Part shown: piece after piece, positions 45,863 to 58,075 of the stretch
How the letters are laid out: the number at the start of each line of letters is the position of its first letter
Position numbering within the stretch: the first letter of the stretch is position 1
Assembly (NCBI GenBank): GCA_905201915.1
Contig: CAJKQE010000003.1
Coordinates: forward strand, 34,292-98,291
Direction: 5' to 3'
Length of the DNA stretch: 64,000 nucleotides
From: an uncultured Lachnospiraceae bacterium
GTDB taxonomy: Bacteria; Bacillota; Clostridia; Lachnospirales; Lachnospiraceae
The notes under the pieces: generated by a model
The model's database searches: none
The model's input: the letters and a program-made list of their open reading frames with translations, nothing else
Told to the model about the DNA's origin: nothing
Position numbers and translations under genes: made by a program

Positions 45863-46660
45863 CTATCTGTTTTTCAATTTTACTACCACATGACGATATG
45901 GTTCGTTTCCTTCGCTGTAAGTTTCTACATAACGATTTCCCTGTAATGCAGAATGAATAATTCTTCTTTCATAAGGGTTCATTGGCTCAAGAGAAACTGT
46001 TTTTCTTGTTTTTCTTACTTTGTAAGCAATGCTTCTTGCCAGATTTTCCAGAGTTTCTTTTCTTCTGTTACGGTAATCCTCTGTATCAAGTTTTACACGA
46101 ACATAACCCTGTGTTTCCTTATTTACTACCAGACTGGTAAGGTACTGTAAAGAGTCTAAAGTCTGTCCTCTTTTACCAATAAGAATACCCATATCCTGTC
46201 CGATAAATTCAATATCAAGATTTCCCTCAGAAGCTTTATATTCCATCTTAATTTCCACTTCCATATTCATGGCTTTGAAAACTCCGCTCAAGAACTTTTC
46301 TGCTTCTGCCTTCATATTTGCAATTTCTTCTTCGCTTCTTACAACAACTTTCTTTTCTTCATGTGGTGTTGCTGTTTCTTGTTGGATTTCTTTTTCAATT
46401 TCAGGTTCAACCTCTTTTACCGGCTTTACCTCTTCTTTAACTTTTTCAACTTCTTTTTTCTTTGGTTCCTTTGGTAAGGATTTTTGAACTTCTTTTTTTG
46501 CCGCTTTAATAATTGCCGGCTTTGCACCGAAACCTAAAAATCCTGCTTTTCCCTCAGAAACAATCTGAATTTCAAGGTTTTCACTGGATACTTCAAATTC
46601 AAGACTTGCCTTTGTAATGGCTTCATCTACTGTTTTAGCAGAAAACTCTCTGAATTCCAT
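45863..46660 (-). CDS. khpB: RNA-binding protein Jag/KhpB
   Basis: The 265-residue protein has an N-terminal Jag domain (1-55), a long Lys/Glu/Pro linker (70-120), a KH domain (MGILIGKRGQTLDSLQYL) and a C-terminal R3H domain (PYERRIIHSALQGNRYV). It binds RNA and affects cell division and envelope processes in Firmicutes. It follows yidC by 20 bases. Confidence 0.95.
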   Translation of the reverse strand: MEFREFSAKTVDEAITKASLEFEVSSENLEIQIVSEGKAGFLGFGAKPAIIKAAKKEVQKSLPKEPKKKEVEKVKEEVKPVKEVEPEIEKEIQQETATPHEEKKVVVRSEEEIANMKAEAEKFLSGVFKAMNMEVEIKMEYKASEGNLDIEFIGQDMGILIGKRGQTLDSLQYLTSLVVNKETQGYVRVKLDTEDYRNRRKETLENLARSIAYKVRKTRKTVSLEPMNPYERRIIHSALQGNRYVETYSEGNEPYRHVVVKLKNR

Positions 46661-46679
46661 CTTTTTTCCCCCTTACCTT

Positions 46680-47954
46680 CTATTTCTTTTTCCCTTTGTT
46701 ATTTGCATCAAATTGCGCCACCATATTTGCCTTTGACGCCAGACTACCCGGCTTTGTTTTTGGAACTTCAGCTGTATATGATGCTGTATTCTTTACAGAA
46801 TTACTCTTGTCCGCAATAGTCTTTTTCTTTGGTTCTTCAATGTTACGCACATTCATCTTTGCCTGTTGGCTGATATTCTGAGAAGTAACACCTAATTTTG
46901 CCTTTTTCTTATCCATTTTTGCTTTATTCTTCTGAATAAATTCATCTATATTCATATTATTCAGATGTCTGTTAATAACAACCTGCTGCACACTTCTGAT
47001 AACCGCACCGATAATCCAATAAATACCAATACCTACAGGGAATGTGAAACAGATAAATGCTGTCATCAATGGCATAAAAGTATTCATTGTTTTCATAGTT
47101 GTTTCCATCTGAGATGGTGTACCATTACTTGTGTTAGATGCTGTCTGAACAAGCTTCATATTCAAAACCTGTGTAGCCCATGCCAATACAGGAATTAAAA
47201 CTGCTGCAAAAATCAACAGATAATGCTGTGTAGACCATCCGGACTGAATTAACGCCCATGGGTTATCTGCAATGTTCAATCCTAAGAAATTCTGCATTGG
47301 ATGCAGCTGATCTGCTGTCTGATTTAAAACATCTGCAAATCCCTGAAATTTATCAACATCTGCCAGTTTATCCCACTGTGCAGGTGAAAGGCTGTATAAA
47401 AAGTCAACCACATGGTCACTGCTTAATTTTCCTGACATTGGAATATAGCTATTTTTAATCGCATTATCCTTAACAAACTGAAAAATAATATCTGAATAAC
47501 CACTTACATCTGTAATATGAGAAACTGCAGATGCAAACACATCTTTAATTCCTCCAATATATCCGGGAATTTTAATAATAACCTGATATAAAGCAAAGAA
47601 AATAGGCATCTGAATTAACATCTGCAAGCAGCTTCCTGTAGGAGAAACGCCGTATTTTTCGTATACTCCCATAGTTTCTTCCTGCATTTTTAACTGAGAA
47701 TTCTGATCTTTTTTCCCTCTATACTTCTTCTGAATATTCTGTAATTCAGGAGCCATAACTGCATTCATTTTCGCAAATTTCTGCTGTTTAACCTGCAATG
47801 GAGTCATAAACGCATAAATGACAAGAGTAAAGATAATAATACATAAACCTAAGTTATGCACTCCAATGCTGTAAATGCCGTTCATCAGCCAGCCAAGCAC
47901 TTCTGCTACCCAGTTAACAATCGGCATGGTACTCTTCGTTAGTAACACACCCAA
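46680..47954 (-). CDS. yidC: Membrane protein insertase YidC
   Basis: The 424-residue protein has the YidC core: an N-terminal helix, then TPLQVKQQKFAKM, the coiled cytoplasmic hairpin (PELQNIQKKYRGKKD) and SPTGSCLQMLIQMPIFFALYQ. Several more membrane helices and a basic C-terminal tail follow. It inserts membrane proteins. The predicted start is TTG with an AGGAGG site 9 bases away; an ATG nine codons later is an alternative. An insertion of about 90 residues between the helices is longer than in short YidC forms. Confidence 0.95.
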   Translation of the reverse strand: MGVLLTKSTMPIVNWVAEVLGWLMNGIYSIGVHNLGLCIIIFTLVIYAFMTPLQVKQQKFAKMNAVMAPELQNIQKKYRGKKDQNSQLKMQEETMGVYEKYGVSPTGSCLQMLIQMPIFFALYQVIIKIPGYIGGIKDVFASAVSHITDVSGYSDIIFQFVKDNAIKNSYIPMSGKLSSDHVVDFLYSLSPAQWDKLADVDKFQGFADVLNQTADQLHPMQNFLGLNIADNPWALIQSGWSTQHYLLIFAAVLIPVLAWATQVLNMKLVQTASNTSNGTPSQMETTMKTMNTFMPLMTAFICFTFPVGIGIYWIIGAVIRSVQQVVINRHLNNMNIDEFIQKNKAKMDKKKAKLGVTSQNISQQAKMNVRNIEEPKKKTIADKSNSVKNTASYTAEVPKTKPGSLASKANMVAQFDANNKGKKK

Positions 47955-47993
47955 AATAATAATCCTCCTTCTTGACCTTTATCTCCTAATAAA

Positions 47994-48203
47994 TCACGGC
48001 ACAGGATCATAGCCCCCCTTAGAGAAAGGGTTGCATCTCAATATTCTCCATGCGGCCAAAAGGCTTCCTTTTACTGCACCATATTTTTCAATTGCTTCTA
48101 ATCCATACTGAGAACATGTAGGTATATACGGGCAACATGTACTCTTCAAAGGAGATAAATACTTCTGATAACCTTTAATCAATATTATTAGTATTTTTTT
48201 CAT
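47994..48203 (-). CDS. yidD: YidD membrane insertion factor
   Basis: The 69-residue protein has the conserved [20 protein letters not shown] segment (12-31) and the [14 protein letters not shown] end. It overlaps the 3' end of rnpA by 29 bases and precedes yidC, the usual order rpmH-rnpA-yidD-yidC. It assists membrane protein insertion. Confidence 0.95.
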   Translation of the reverse strand: MKKILIILIKGYQKYLSPLKSTCCPYIPTCSQYGLEAIEKYGAVKGSLLAAWRILRCNPFSKGGYDPVP

Positions 48204-48546
48204 TCTCTTTACTGCTCACAACCTTGTGCAGCCTTCCTAAATGTAGAAGGGCGCTCTCTAAAGAATGGTAATTTTGATTTTTTCCATTCACTCTTACCAC
48301 TACAACAATATCATATCCAAAACAAAACTTTTCTTCGTTCAAACGGTAGCTTTCTCTTATCAAACGTGTCAAATGATGCCTTACTACACTGTTGCCGACT
48401 TTTTTACTTACGGATATACCAATTCTATTACGATTCAACTGGTTTTCCTTTATATACATAACCAGATAACGATTTGCATAAGATGTTCCCTTTTTGTAAA
48501 CCAGTTGAAAATCGTTGTTCTTCTTTAATGATTCTGAATATTTCAT
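48175..48546 (-). CDS. rnpA: Ribonuclease P protein component
   Basis: The 123-residue basic protein starts with the typical [20 protein letters not shown]. It has the RNR-type motif ([20 protein letters not shown]), matching RNase P protein. It partners RNase P RNA for tRNA 5' processing. It lies between rpmH and yidD. Confidence 0.96.
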   Translation of the reverse strand: MKYSESLKKNNDFQLVYKKGTSYANRYLVMYIKENQLNRNRIGISVSKKVGNSVVRHHLTRLIRESYRLNEEKFCFGYDIVVVVRVNGKNQNYHSLESALLHLGRLHKVVSSKENEKNTNNID

Positions 48547-48575
48547 ACTCTATCCTTTATCGCAAAGAGAAGAAA

Positions 48576-48595
48576 AGACCACATGTCTGCGGTCT
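48576..48595 (-). terminator. Weak stem-loop between rpmH and rnpA
   Basis: On the minus strand AGACC and GGTCT enclose a 10-base loop and are followed by TTTTCTTCT. It begins directly at the rpmH stop codon. It may reduce rnpA transcription relative to rpmH, a known need since L34 is required in far greater amounts. Confidence 0.5.
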
Positions 48596-48729
48596 TAAGC
48601 TGATAATTTTTTTCTTCCTTTTGCTCTTCTAGCAGCTAAAACTTTTCTTCCGCCAGCACTGCTCATTCTAGCTCTGAATCCGTGAACTTTGGAACGCTGT
48701 CTTTTCTTTGGCTGAAATGTCATTTTCAT
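48595..48729 (-). CDS. rpmH: 50S ribosomal protein L34
   Basis: A 44-codon frame encodes [18 protein letters not shown] and a basic remainder ending GRKKLSA, the L34 signature. A strong GGGAGG site lies 8 bases upstream of the ATG at 48727-48729. It is the first gene of the minus-strand operon leaving the origin. Confidence 0.97.
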   Translation of the reverse strand: MKMTFQPKKRQRSKVHGFRARMSSAGGRKVLAARRAKGRKKLSA

Positions 48730-49469
48730 ATTCAAGGCACCTCCCTTATATTAATGGACATCTTTCCGATAACAATTTAATTCAGATGTCACTTCTAGTT
48801 ATGCATGATAGAAAACATCATTTCAATTATATTCAGAAACCCTTATTTCGTCAAGCACTTATTTATGTTTTCTGCGGTTTTTTCCCCTATTTTGGCTATC
48901 CACATCGCTTCCACAATATATCCACATCAAAATATTTCATTTTTTCATTAACTAAATTTATCCATTTTTCTATACACACAGTTATTCACATTTTTTCCAC
49001 CCTTATCTGTTTATCCACAAAATGTGGATAACATGTGGATAACTCCTACCATATATTCACATTGTTTTCCCTTATATTTTTAAAAAGCCTTATTTTTCAG
49101 GGTTTTCCGACATGTGGATTATGTATTTTACGTTATACACATTCTTCACATTTCTATTTTCCACATACTTTTTGAATAAACCATGTCCTCATTTTCCACA
49201 TACTTCTATCCACATGCACACATATCCATTTTTTTCTGGTTTTTTCTGCTTTTTTTAAGTAGTTCTTTCTATATACAATGCAAACATAAAAGTTTTCCAC
49301 ATACCAACATTATCCTAAACACCGGATTTTTAATTTTTCATTGATAAAACTTCTTTTTTATTATATTATATAGATAATAATACTTTTTTTTGCCTATGAT
49401 TGAATGAGATAATCAGTCAATCATATATTTTTGTGTTTGAAAACCGGCATATAATACTGATTAGGAGAA
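48730..49469. other. oriC, upstream DnaA-box cluster and AT-rich region
   Basis: This 740-base gap between divergent rpmH and dnaA holds at least three perfect DnaA boxes (TTATCCACA at 49011-49019; its complement at 49023-49031 and 49034-49042). Near matches occur at 48918, 48982, 49113, 49157, 49192, 49206 and 49293. The stretch 49321-49390 is almost pure A/T and is the likely unwinding element. An inverted repeat, ATGATTGA and TCAATCAT, lies at 49396-49424 in the dnaA leader. The neighbouring gene order leaves little doubt that this is the replication origin. Confidence 0.93.
49341..49369 (+). promoter_or_regulatory. Candidate dnaA promoter
   Basis: TTGATA (49341-49346) and TATTAT (49364-49369) are separated by 17 bases, about 100 bases upstream of dnaA inside the AT-rich part of oriC. 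Confidence 0.5.
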
Positions 49470-49475
49470 ATGAAA

Positions 49476-50840
49476 ATGCACATTATACAGGAAAAATGGT
49501 CAGATATCTTAAATATGATTAAAATTGAACATGATGTGTCTGATGTTTCCTTCAATGCATGGCTTGAACCTTTAGAGGTTTACAAAGTAGAGGGAAATGT
49601 TGTGACAATTATTGTTACAAACGGGAGTATGGCATTAGATTATATTAATAAGAAATACCTTCTCCCTTTAAAAGTCTCTATTGCAGAAACAATCGGACAG
49701 GATTTTGAGATTTCTCTTGTTCTTCCGGAAGATATTAAGGAAGAATTTAAAGAACCTCCGGCGGCAGCTCCCGCAAGTTTAAATGAAAATATTGAAAAAG
49801 CAAACTTAAATCCACGCTATACATTTGATACTTTTGTTGTAGGTAATAACAACAAAATGGCACATGCAGCATCTTTGGCAGTTGCCGAATCTCCGGGAGA
49901 AGCCTACAATCCTCTTTTTATCTACGGTGGTGTAGGTCTTGGAAAAACTCACTTAATGCATTCCATTGCACATTTTGTATTACAGAAAAATCCAAATGCA
50001 AAAGTTTTATATGTAACAAGTGAATATTTTACAAATGAACTGATTGACTCTATTCGTAATGGTAATAATACCACTATGTCAAAGTTCCGTGAAAAATATA
50101 GAAACATTGATGTTCTCTTAATTGATGATATTCAGTTTATTATAGGAAAAGAGTCTACACAGGAAGAATTTTTCCATACTTTCAATGCCCTCCACGGAGC
50201 AAAAAAACAGATTGTTATTTCATCTGATAAACCACCAAAAGATATGGAAATTCTGGAAGACCGCCTTCGTTCTCGATTTGAATGGGGCTTAATTGTCGAT
50301 ATTTCTTCTCCTGATTATGAGACCAGAATGGCAATTCTTCGCAAAAAGGAAGAATTGGATGGTTACAAAATTGATGATGAAGTAATTGAATACATTGCCA
50401 AAAATGTAAAATCAAATATTCGTGAACTGGAAGGTTCTCTCAATAAAATTATGGCTTATGCCAACCTTGAGAAAAGTGAAATTAATCTGGCTTTAGCCGA
50501 AAAAGTATTAAAAGATATTATTTCTCCTAATCAGAAGCGCATTATTACACCGGAACTTATTATTGAAGTAGTTGCAGAACACTTTGATTTGCAGCCATCT
50601 GATCTTACCGGTAATAAAAGAAATGCGAAAATCGTATTTCCAAGACAGATTGTCATGTATTTATGCCGCAATATGACAGAAGTAACCTTAAAAAATATCG
50701 GCAAAGTCTTAGGAGGCAGAGATCATACTACAATTATGAACGGAATTGACAAAATTGAAGCAGAATTAAATGGTCCAAATGCATCTCCTACTCAGGAAAT
50801 TATTGATATTTTAAAGAAGAAAATTAATCCATCAAAATAA
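49476..50840 (+). CDS. dnaA: Chromosomal replication initiator DnaA
   Basis: The protein has DnaA domain I (WSDILNMIKIEHDVSDVSFNAW region), a short linker, AAA+ domain III (Walker A GGVGLGKTHL, Walker B VLLIDDIQF) and domain IV with the box-recognition helix GGRDHTTIMNG. I chose the second ATG (49476) because AGGAG lies 8 bases upstream; the first ATG at 49470 is only 2 bases from it. It initiates replication at the boxes on both sides of this gene. Confidence 0.97.
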   Translation: MHIIQEKWSDILNMIKIEHDVSDVSFNAWLEPLEVYKVEGNVVTIIVTNGSMALDYINKKYLLPLKVSIAETIGQDFEISLVLPEDIKEEFKEPPAAAPASLNENIEKANLNPRYTFDTFVVGNNNKMAHAASLAVAESPGEAYNPLFIYGGVGLGKTHLMHSIAHFVLQKNPNAKVLYVTSEYFTNELIDSIRNGNNTTMSKFREKYRNIDVLLIDDIQFIIGKESTQEEFFHTFNALHGAKKQIVISSDKPPKDMEILEDRLRSRFEWGLIVDISSPDYETRMAILRKKEELDGYKIDDEVIEYIAKNVKSNIRELEGSLNKIMAYANLEKSEINLALAEKVLKDIISPNQKRIITPELIIEVVAEHFDLQPSDLTGNKRNAKIVFPRQIVMYLCRNMTEVTLKNIGKVLGGRDHTTIMNGIDKIEAELNGPNASPTQEIIDILKKKINPSK

Positions 50841-51118
50841 AATAATTTTATCCACATCACTAGGTGTATTTTATGTGAATTACATGTGGAAAACCTTTTT
50901 TGATATTTTTGCGGTTTTTAACCCACATTTTTATCAACAGGTCTTACACTTGAATTTCAACCTTAACCCACAAAGTTATCCATACACTTAAAGCCCGTAT
51001 TTTCTAGGCTTAGATGAGTTATTCACATATTCACAGCCCCTACGGCGGTTACTACGAATTTTTTATTATTTTATATTTTTATTTAACCACTTCACACAGA
51101 AAGGAAGTTATTCACACT
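50841..51118. other. oriC, downstream DnaA-box cluster (dnaA-dnaN gap)
   Basis: A perfect TTATCCACA lies at 50848-50856. Near matches are TGTGGAAAA at 50885-50893, TTATCCATA at 50976-50984, and TTATTCACA at 51019-51027 and 51108-51116. Together with the upstream cluster this gives a bipartite origin around dnaA, as in Bacillus. The dnaN ribosome site (AAGGAAG) lies at the end. Confidence 0.8.
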
Positions 51119-52231
51119 ATGAAATTAGTTTGTCCAAAATCTGAACTTCAAAAAAGTGTCAGTATTGTCATGAAAGCCGTTCCGAGCAAAACAACAATGC
51201 CTATTTTAGAATGTATTTTAATAGATGCATCAACAAATGATATAAAATTTACATCCAACGATATGGAATTAGGTATCGAAACCCGTGTTCAGGGATTGGT
51301 TCTTGAAAAAGGTATCATTGCTTTAGATGCAAAAATCTTTTCAGAAATTGTTCGTAAACTTCCGGACAATGATGTCACAATCGAAACAGATGAAAAGTTA
51401 AATGCTACAATTACCTGTGAAAAAGCAAAATTTAACATTCCAGGTAAATCAGGTGAAGATTTTTCCTATTTACCTTTAATAGAAAAAAATGATTGTATAC
51501 GGGTTTCACAGTTTACTTTAAAAGAAATTATCCGTCAGACAATTTTCTCTATTGCTGTGAATGAGAATAATAAACTGATGACAGGAGAACTTTTCCAGAT
51601 AGAAAACAATATGTTAAGAGTGATTTCTCTTGATGGGCACCGCATTTCTATTAGAAAAATTGGTTTAAAAGAAAATTGTGAAGACCGCAAAGTTGTTGTT
51701 CCTGGAAAAACATTAAATGAAATCAGCAAAATTTTATCCGGTGAACTGGAGGATATGGTTGAAATTTATCTTTCTGCAAATCATATTTTATTCGAGTTTG
51801 ATGATACAAGAGTGGTTTCTCGTTTAATTGAAGGGGAATACTTTAAAATTGATCAGATGCTTTCCAGTGATTATGAAACAAAAGTAAAAATTAATAAAAA
51901 AGAATTTTTAGATTGTATTGACAGAGCTACACTTCTTGTAAAAGAAGGGGACAAGAAACCAATTATTATCAATATCCAAAATGGACAGATGGAACTTCGC
52001 ATTGATTCTCAGATTGGTTCCATGAAAGAAGATATTGATATTGAAAAAGAGGGGAAAGATATTATGATTGGATTTAATCCAAAATTTTTAATTGATGCCC
52101 TCAAGGTAATTGATGATGAAGAAGTCAGCATTTATCTCATGAATGCCAAAGCGCCATGCTTTATTCGTGATGATAATCAGCAGTATATTTATCTGATTTT
52201 ACCTGTAAACTTTAATGCTGTTAGCAGATAA
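51119..52231 (+). CDS. dnaN: DNA polymerase III sliding clamp, beta subunit
   Basis: The 370-residue clamp begins MKLVCPKSELQKSVSIV. It has the three-domain clamp fold and ends with YIYLILPVNF. The frame is open 105 bases further upstream, but that part crosses a DnaA box and gives no clamp-like sequence, so the start is at 51119. It tethers the replicative polymerase. Confidence 0.97.
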   Translation: MKLVCPKSELQKSVSIVMKAVPSKTTMPILECILIDASTNDIKFTSNDMELGIETRVQGLVLEKGIIALDAKIFSEIVRKLPDNDVTIETDEKLNATITCEKAKFNIPGKSGEDFSYLPLIEKNDCIRVSQFTLKEIIRQTIFSIAVNENNKLMTGELFQIENNMLRVISLDGHRISIRKIGLKENCEDRKVVVPGKTLNEISKILSGELEDMVEIYLSANHILFEFDDTRVVSRLIEGEYFKIDQMLSSDYETKVKINKKEFLDCIDRATLLVKEGDKKPIIINIQNGQMELRIDSQIGSMKEDIDIEKEGKDIMIGFNPKFLIDALKVIDDEEVSIYLMNAKAPCFIRDDNQQYIYLILPVNFNAVSR

Positions 52232-52242
52232 AAGGAGAAAAA

Positions 52243-52452
52243 ATGGAAGTAATTAAGCTTAGAGATGAATTTATAAAATTAGGTCAGGCATTGAAAGCCG
52301 CAAATTTGGTAGAAGACGGTGTTGAAGCCAAATATGTTATTCAGGATGGCGAAGTTCTGGTAAATGGAGAGACCGATACCAGACGTGGCCGCAAATTATA
52401 TGATGGTGATGTAATTTCTTTTCATGGAGAAGAAATTAAAATTGTAAAATAG
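52243..52452 (+). CDS. yaaA: S4-domain RNA-binding protein (YaaA-like)
   Basis: The 69-residue protein is a single S4 domain (FIKLGQALKAANLVEDGVEA, then LVNGETDTRRGRKL). It lies between dnaN and recF, the standard place of this gene in Firmicutes. It likely binds ribosomal or tRNA targets; its exact role is not known. Confidence 0.93.
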   Translation: MEVIKLRDEFIKLGQALKAANLVEDGVEAKYVIQDGEVLVNGETDTRRGRKLYDGDVISFHGEEIKIVK

Positions 52453-52460
52453 GTGTATAC

Positions 52461-53546
52461 ATGTATATCGAATCAATAGAACTTAAAAATTACAGAAATT
52501 ATGACTCATTGGCATTAGAATTTGATAAAGGAACCAATATTTTTTACGGAGATAATGCACAGGGAAAAACAAATATACTGGAAGCTGCATATTTATGCAG
52601 TACAACAAAATCCCACAGGGGGAGTAAGGACAGAGAGATGATAAAGTTCGATGCGGATGAGGCGCATATTCGTATGTTTGTTAATAAAGACGGTATATCC
52701 CGTAAAATTGATATGCATTTAAAGAAAAGTAAGCCAAAAGGGATTGCCATTGATGGAATACCTATCCGCAAAGCCAGTGAATTATTTGGGCTTTTAAATA
52801 TTGTGTTTTTCTCTCCGGAAGACTTAAATATTATCAAAAATGGCCCGGGAGAGAGAAGGCGGTTCATGGATTTGGAGTTATGTCAACTTGATAAACTCTA
52901 TTTATCTAATCTGTCCAGCTATAACCATATTCTGAACCAGAGAAATAAGCTGTTAAAAGATATTGCTTTTCAGGATTCTTTAAAAGATACATTGGAAATA
53001 TGGGATCAGCAATTTGTGCAGTATGGCAGGGAGATTATTGAAACTCGCCGTAGGTTTATTGATGAGATAAACGGTATTATGGAGGATATACATAGCAGTA
53101 TCACCGGAAATCGTGAAAAAATAGAACTTGTGTATGAGCCAAGTGTGGCAAGCGAAGATTTTTATCAAGAGCTTTCTAAGAACAGAGAAAAAGATTGCCG
53201 CTTTAAACAGACCTCTGTAGGACCTCACAGAGATGATTTTTGTGTGAAGGTCAATGGAATTGATATTCGCAGATATGGCTCTCAGGGGCAGCAGCGAACT
53301 GCTGCACTGTCTTTAAAACTTTCGGAAATTTATATGGTGAAGAAAGTGATAAAGGATATGCCTGTCTTGCTTTTAGATGATGTTTTGTCAGAACTTGATT
53401 CTAATCGGCAAAATTATCTTTTGAATAGCATCAGTCATGTGCAGACCATGATTACCTGTACAGGCCTAGATGATTTTATAGATAAAAGATTTCATATAAA
53501 CAAAATTTTTAAAGTAATAGATGGAGATGTATTTTGTCCTTCCTGA
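52461..53546 (+). CDS. recF: DNA recombination/repair protein RecF
   Basis: The 361-residue SMC-like ATPase has Walker A GDNAQGKTNI (29-38), the signature segment YGSQGQQRTAALSLKL and Walker B LLLDDVLSELD. It helps load RecA at gaps. It starts 8 bases after the S4 gene. Confidence 0.97.
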   Translation: MYIESIELKNYRNYDSLALEFDKGTNIFYGDNAQGKTNILEAAYLCSTTKSHRGSKDREMIKFDADEAHIRMFVNKDGISRKIDMHLKKSKPKGIAIDGIPIRKASELFGLLNIVFFSPEDLNIIKNGPGERRRFMDLELCQLDKLYLSNLSSYNHILNQRNKLLKDIAFQDSLKDTLEIWDQQFVQYGREIIETRRRFIDEINGIMEDIHSSITGNREKIELVYEPSVASEDFYQELSKNREKDCRFKQTSVGPHRDDFCVKVNGIDIRRYGSQGQQRTAALSLKLSEIYMVKKVIKDMPVLLLDDVLSELDSNRQNYLLNSISHVQTMITCTGLDDFIDKRFHINKIFKVIDGDVFCPS

Positions 53547-53550
53547 GTGA

Positions 53551-55548
<1,998 letters not shown>

Positions 55549-55575
55549 TAACCCTACATGATAAGGAGAAGCCAA

Positions 55576-58062
55576 ATGGAAGAAAATGTATTTGATAAAA
55601 TTCAGGAAGTGGACTTACAGAAAAAGATGGAGGAGTCTTATATTGAGTATGCCATGAGCGTAATTGCTTCACGAGCCCTTCCTGATGTAAGAGACGGATT
55701 AAAACCCGTTCAAAGAAGAATTCTTTACTCCATGATTGAGCTGAATAATGGGCCGGATAAGCCTCATAGAAAATGTGCCCGTATCGTAGGTGATACTATG
55801 GGTAAATACCATCCTCATGGTGATAGCTCTATTTATGGTGCATTAGTAAATATGGCACAGGACTGGTCTACACGTTATCCTTTAGTAGACGGTCATGGAA
55901 ACTTCGGTTCAGTGGATGGAGACGGTGCTGCTGCCATGCGTTACACAGAAGCACGTTTAAGCAAAATTTCCATGGAAATGTTGGCAGACATCAATAAAAA
56001 TACCATTGATTTTGCACCGAACTTTGATGGGACTGAAAAAGAACCTACAGTTCTTCCGTCCAGATATCCAAACCTTCTGGTAAACGGAACATCCGGTATT
56101 GCCGTTGGTATGGCAACCAATATTCCACCTCATAATCTGAGAGAAATTATCAATGCAGTTGTTAAAATTATTGACAATCAGATTGAGGAGCAGAGAGAAA
56201 CTACCATTGATGAGTTGCTGTCCATTGTAAAAGGACCGGATTTTCCTACAGGAGCAACAATCTTAGGAACAAGAGGAATTGAGGAAGCATACCGTACAGG
56301 ACGAGGTAAAATCAGAGTACGTGCAGTGACGGATATTGAGACGCTTCCAAACGGAAAGAGTCAGATTATCGTTACAGAGCTGCCATATATGGTAAATAAA
56401 GCCAGACTTATTGAAAAGATTGCCGAACTGGTAAGAGATAAGAAAATTGATGGAATTACAGATATCAGCGACCATTCCAACAGAGAAGGTATGCGTATTT
56501 GTATTACTTTAAGACGTGATGCAAATGCAAATGTTATTTTAAACCGTTTATATAAGCATACACAGATGCAGGATACTTTTGGTGTAATTATGTTGGCTCT
56601 TGTAGGCAACACACCAAAGGTTATGAGTCTTCTGGAAATGTTGGAGCATTATCTGGCGCATCAGGAAGAAGTTGTTACAAGAAGGACACAGTATGACTTA
56701 AATAAAGCAGAAGCCAGAGCGCACATTGTATCAGGTCTGTTAAAAGCTTTAGATGTAATTGATCAGATTATTAAAATTATCAGAAGTTCAAAGACAAGAC
56801 AGGAAGCAAAGGAAACCTTGATGGAGACATTTGGCTTCTCAGAAGTACAGGCTCAGGAAATTGTAAATATGCGTCTGTATCAGCTTACAGGTATGGAAAG
56901 AGAACGTCTGGAAAAAGAATTCCAGGAGTTGGAAATCAAGATTAGAGAATTAAAAGCAATTCTTTCAGACAGAAATCTGCTTCTTCGTGTTATCAGACAG
57001 GAAATTCTTGCCATTGCAGATAAATATGGCGATGACAGAAGAACTGCTATTGGATATGATGAATTTGATATTTCCATGGAAGATTTAATTCCGAAGGAAA
57101 ATACAGTAATTGCTATGACAAAACTGGGATACATAAAGAGAATGACCGTAGATAATTTCCGCAGTCAGAATCGTGGAGGAAAAGGTATTAAGGGTATGTC
57201 TACCATTGATGATGATTACATTGAGGAACTTTTAATGACAACAACCCATCATTACCTCATGTTCTTTACCAGTGCAGGTCGTGTATATAGAATTAAGGCT
57301 TATGAAATTCCGGAGGCAAGCCGTACAGCAAGAGGAACTGCGATTATCAACCTGCTTCAGCTTCAGCCGGAAGAAAAGATTACAGCTGTAATTCCAATCA
57401 ACGAATTTAAGAAGGGTAATTATCTGTTTATGGCAACCAAAAACGGTCTGGTGAAAAAGACACCGATTGAAGACTATGAAAATGTAAGAAAAACAGGTCT
57501 TGCAGCCATTGCTTTAAGGGAAGATGATGAGCTGATTGAGGTTAAATTTACAGATAACAAAAAGGATATTATTCTGGTTACAAAGTTCGGACAGTGTATT
57601 CGATTTAATGAAACTGACGTAAGAAGTACCGGTAGAGTTTCTATGGGAGTAAGAGGTATTAATCTTCAGGAAGAAGATGAAGTTATCGGTATGCAGCTTA
57701 CCTGTCAGGGTGATTATCTGTTAATTGTATCAGAGAATGGACTTGGAAAGAGAACGTCAATCAGTGAATTTACACGTCAAAACAGAGGCGGAAAAGGTGT
57801 AAAATGTTATAAGATTACAGAAAAAACAGGTAATGTAATTGGTGTAAAAGCAGTAAATAGTGAAAATGAAATTATGATGATTACTACAGAGGGAATTATT
57901 ATTCGTCTGGAATGTGAAGGTATTTCCATTTTAGGCAGAATTACCTCAGGTGTAAAACTCATGGATTTAAAGGACGACATTACAGTTGCAAGTATTGCAA
58001 AGGTAAGAGAGAAAGAGGAAGAAATTTCTGAAGAAACAGAGAAAGAAAATCTCGCCGATTAG
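55576..58062 (+). CDS. gyrA: DNA gyrase subunit A
   Basis: The 828-residue protein has the breakage-reunion domain with the catalytic tyrosine in [11 protein letters not shown] and the quinolone-resistance region [15 protein letters not shown]-terminal beta-pinwheel includes the GyrA box QNRGGKGVK. The ATG at 55576 follows AAGGAG; the frame is open from an earlier ATG at 55558 without a ribosome site. It forms the tetramer with GyrB. Confidence 0.98.
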   Translation: MEENVFDKIQEVDLQKKMEESYIEYAMSVIASRALPDVRDGLKPVQRRILYSMIELNNGPDKPHRKCARIVGDTMGKYHPHGDSSIYGALVNMAQDWSTRYPLVDGHGNFGSVDGDGAAAMRYTEARLSKISMEMLADINKNTIDFAPNFDGTEKEPTVLPSRYPNLLVNGTSGIAVGMATNIPPHNLREIINAVVKIIDNQIEEQRETTIDELLSIVKGPDFPTGATILGTRGIEEAYRTGRGKIRVRAVTDIETLPNGKSQIIVTELPYMVNKARLIEKIAELVRDKKIDGITDISDHSNREGMRICITLRRDANANVILNRLYKHTQMQDTFGVIMLALVGNTPKVMSLLEMLEHYLAHQEEVVTRRTQYDLNKAEARAHIVSGLLKALDVIDQIIKIIRSSKTRQEAKETLMETFGFSEVQAQEIVNMRLYQLTGMERERLEKEFQELEIKIRELKAILSDRNLLLRVIRQEILAIADKYGDDRRTAIGYDEFDISMEDLIPKENTVIAMTKLGYIKRMTVDNFRSQNRGGKGIKGMSTIDDDYIEELLMTTTHHYLMFFTSAGRVYRIKAYEIPEASRTARGTAIINLLQLQPEEKITAVIPINEFKKGNYLFMATKNGLVKKTPIEDYENVRKTGLAAIALREDDELIEVKFTDNKKDIILVTKFGQCIRFNETDVRSTGRVSMGVRGINLQEEDEVIGMQLTCQGDYLLIVSENGLGKRTSISEFTRQNRGGKGVKCYKITEKTGNVIGVKAVNSENEIMMITTEGIIIRLECEGISILGRITSGVKLMDLKDDITVASIAKVREKEEEISEETEKENLAD

Positions 58063-58075
58063 GAGAATGGGGAGC

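Noticed and set aside
51014..51118. Upstream in-frame extension of dnaN by 35 codons
   Set aside because: It passes through a DnaA box, codes for residues unlike clamp proteins, and the ATG at 51119 has a ribosome site and the normal N-terminus.
55558..55575. Earlier ATG for gyrA
   Set aside because: The ribosome site AAGGAG lies between it and the ATG at 55576, so the later start is used.
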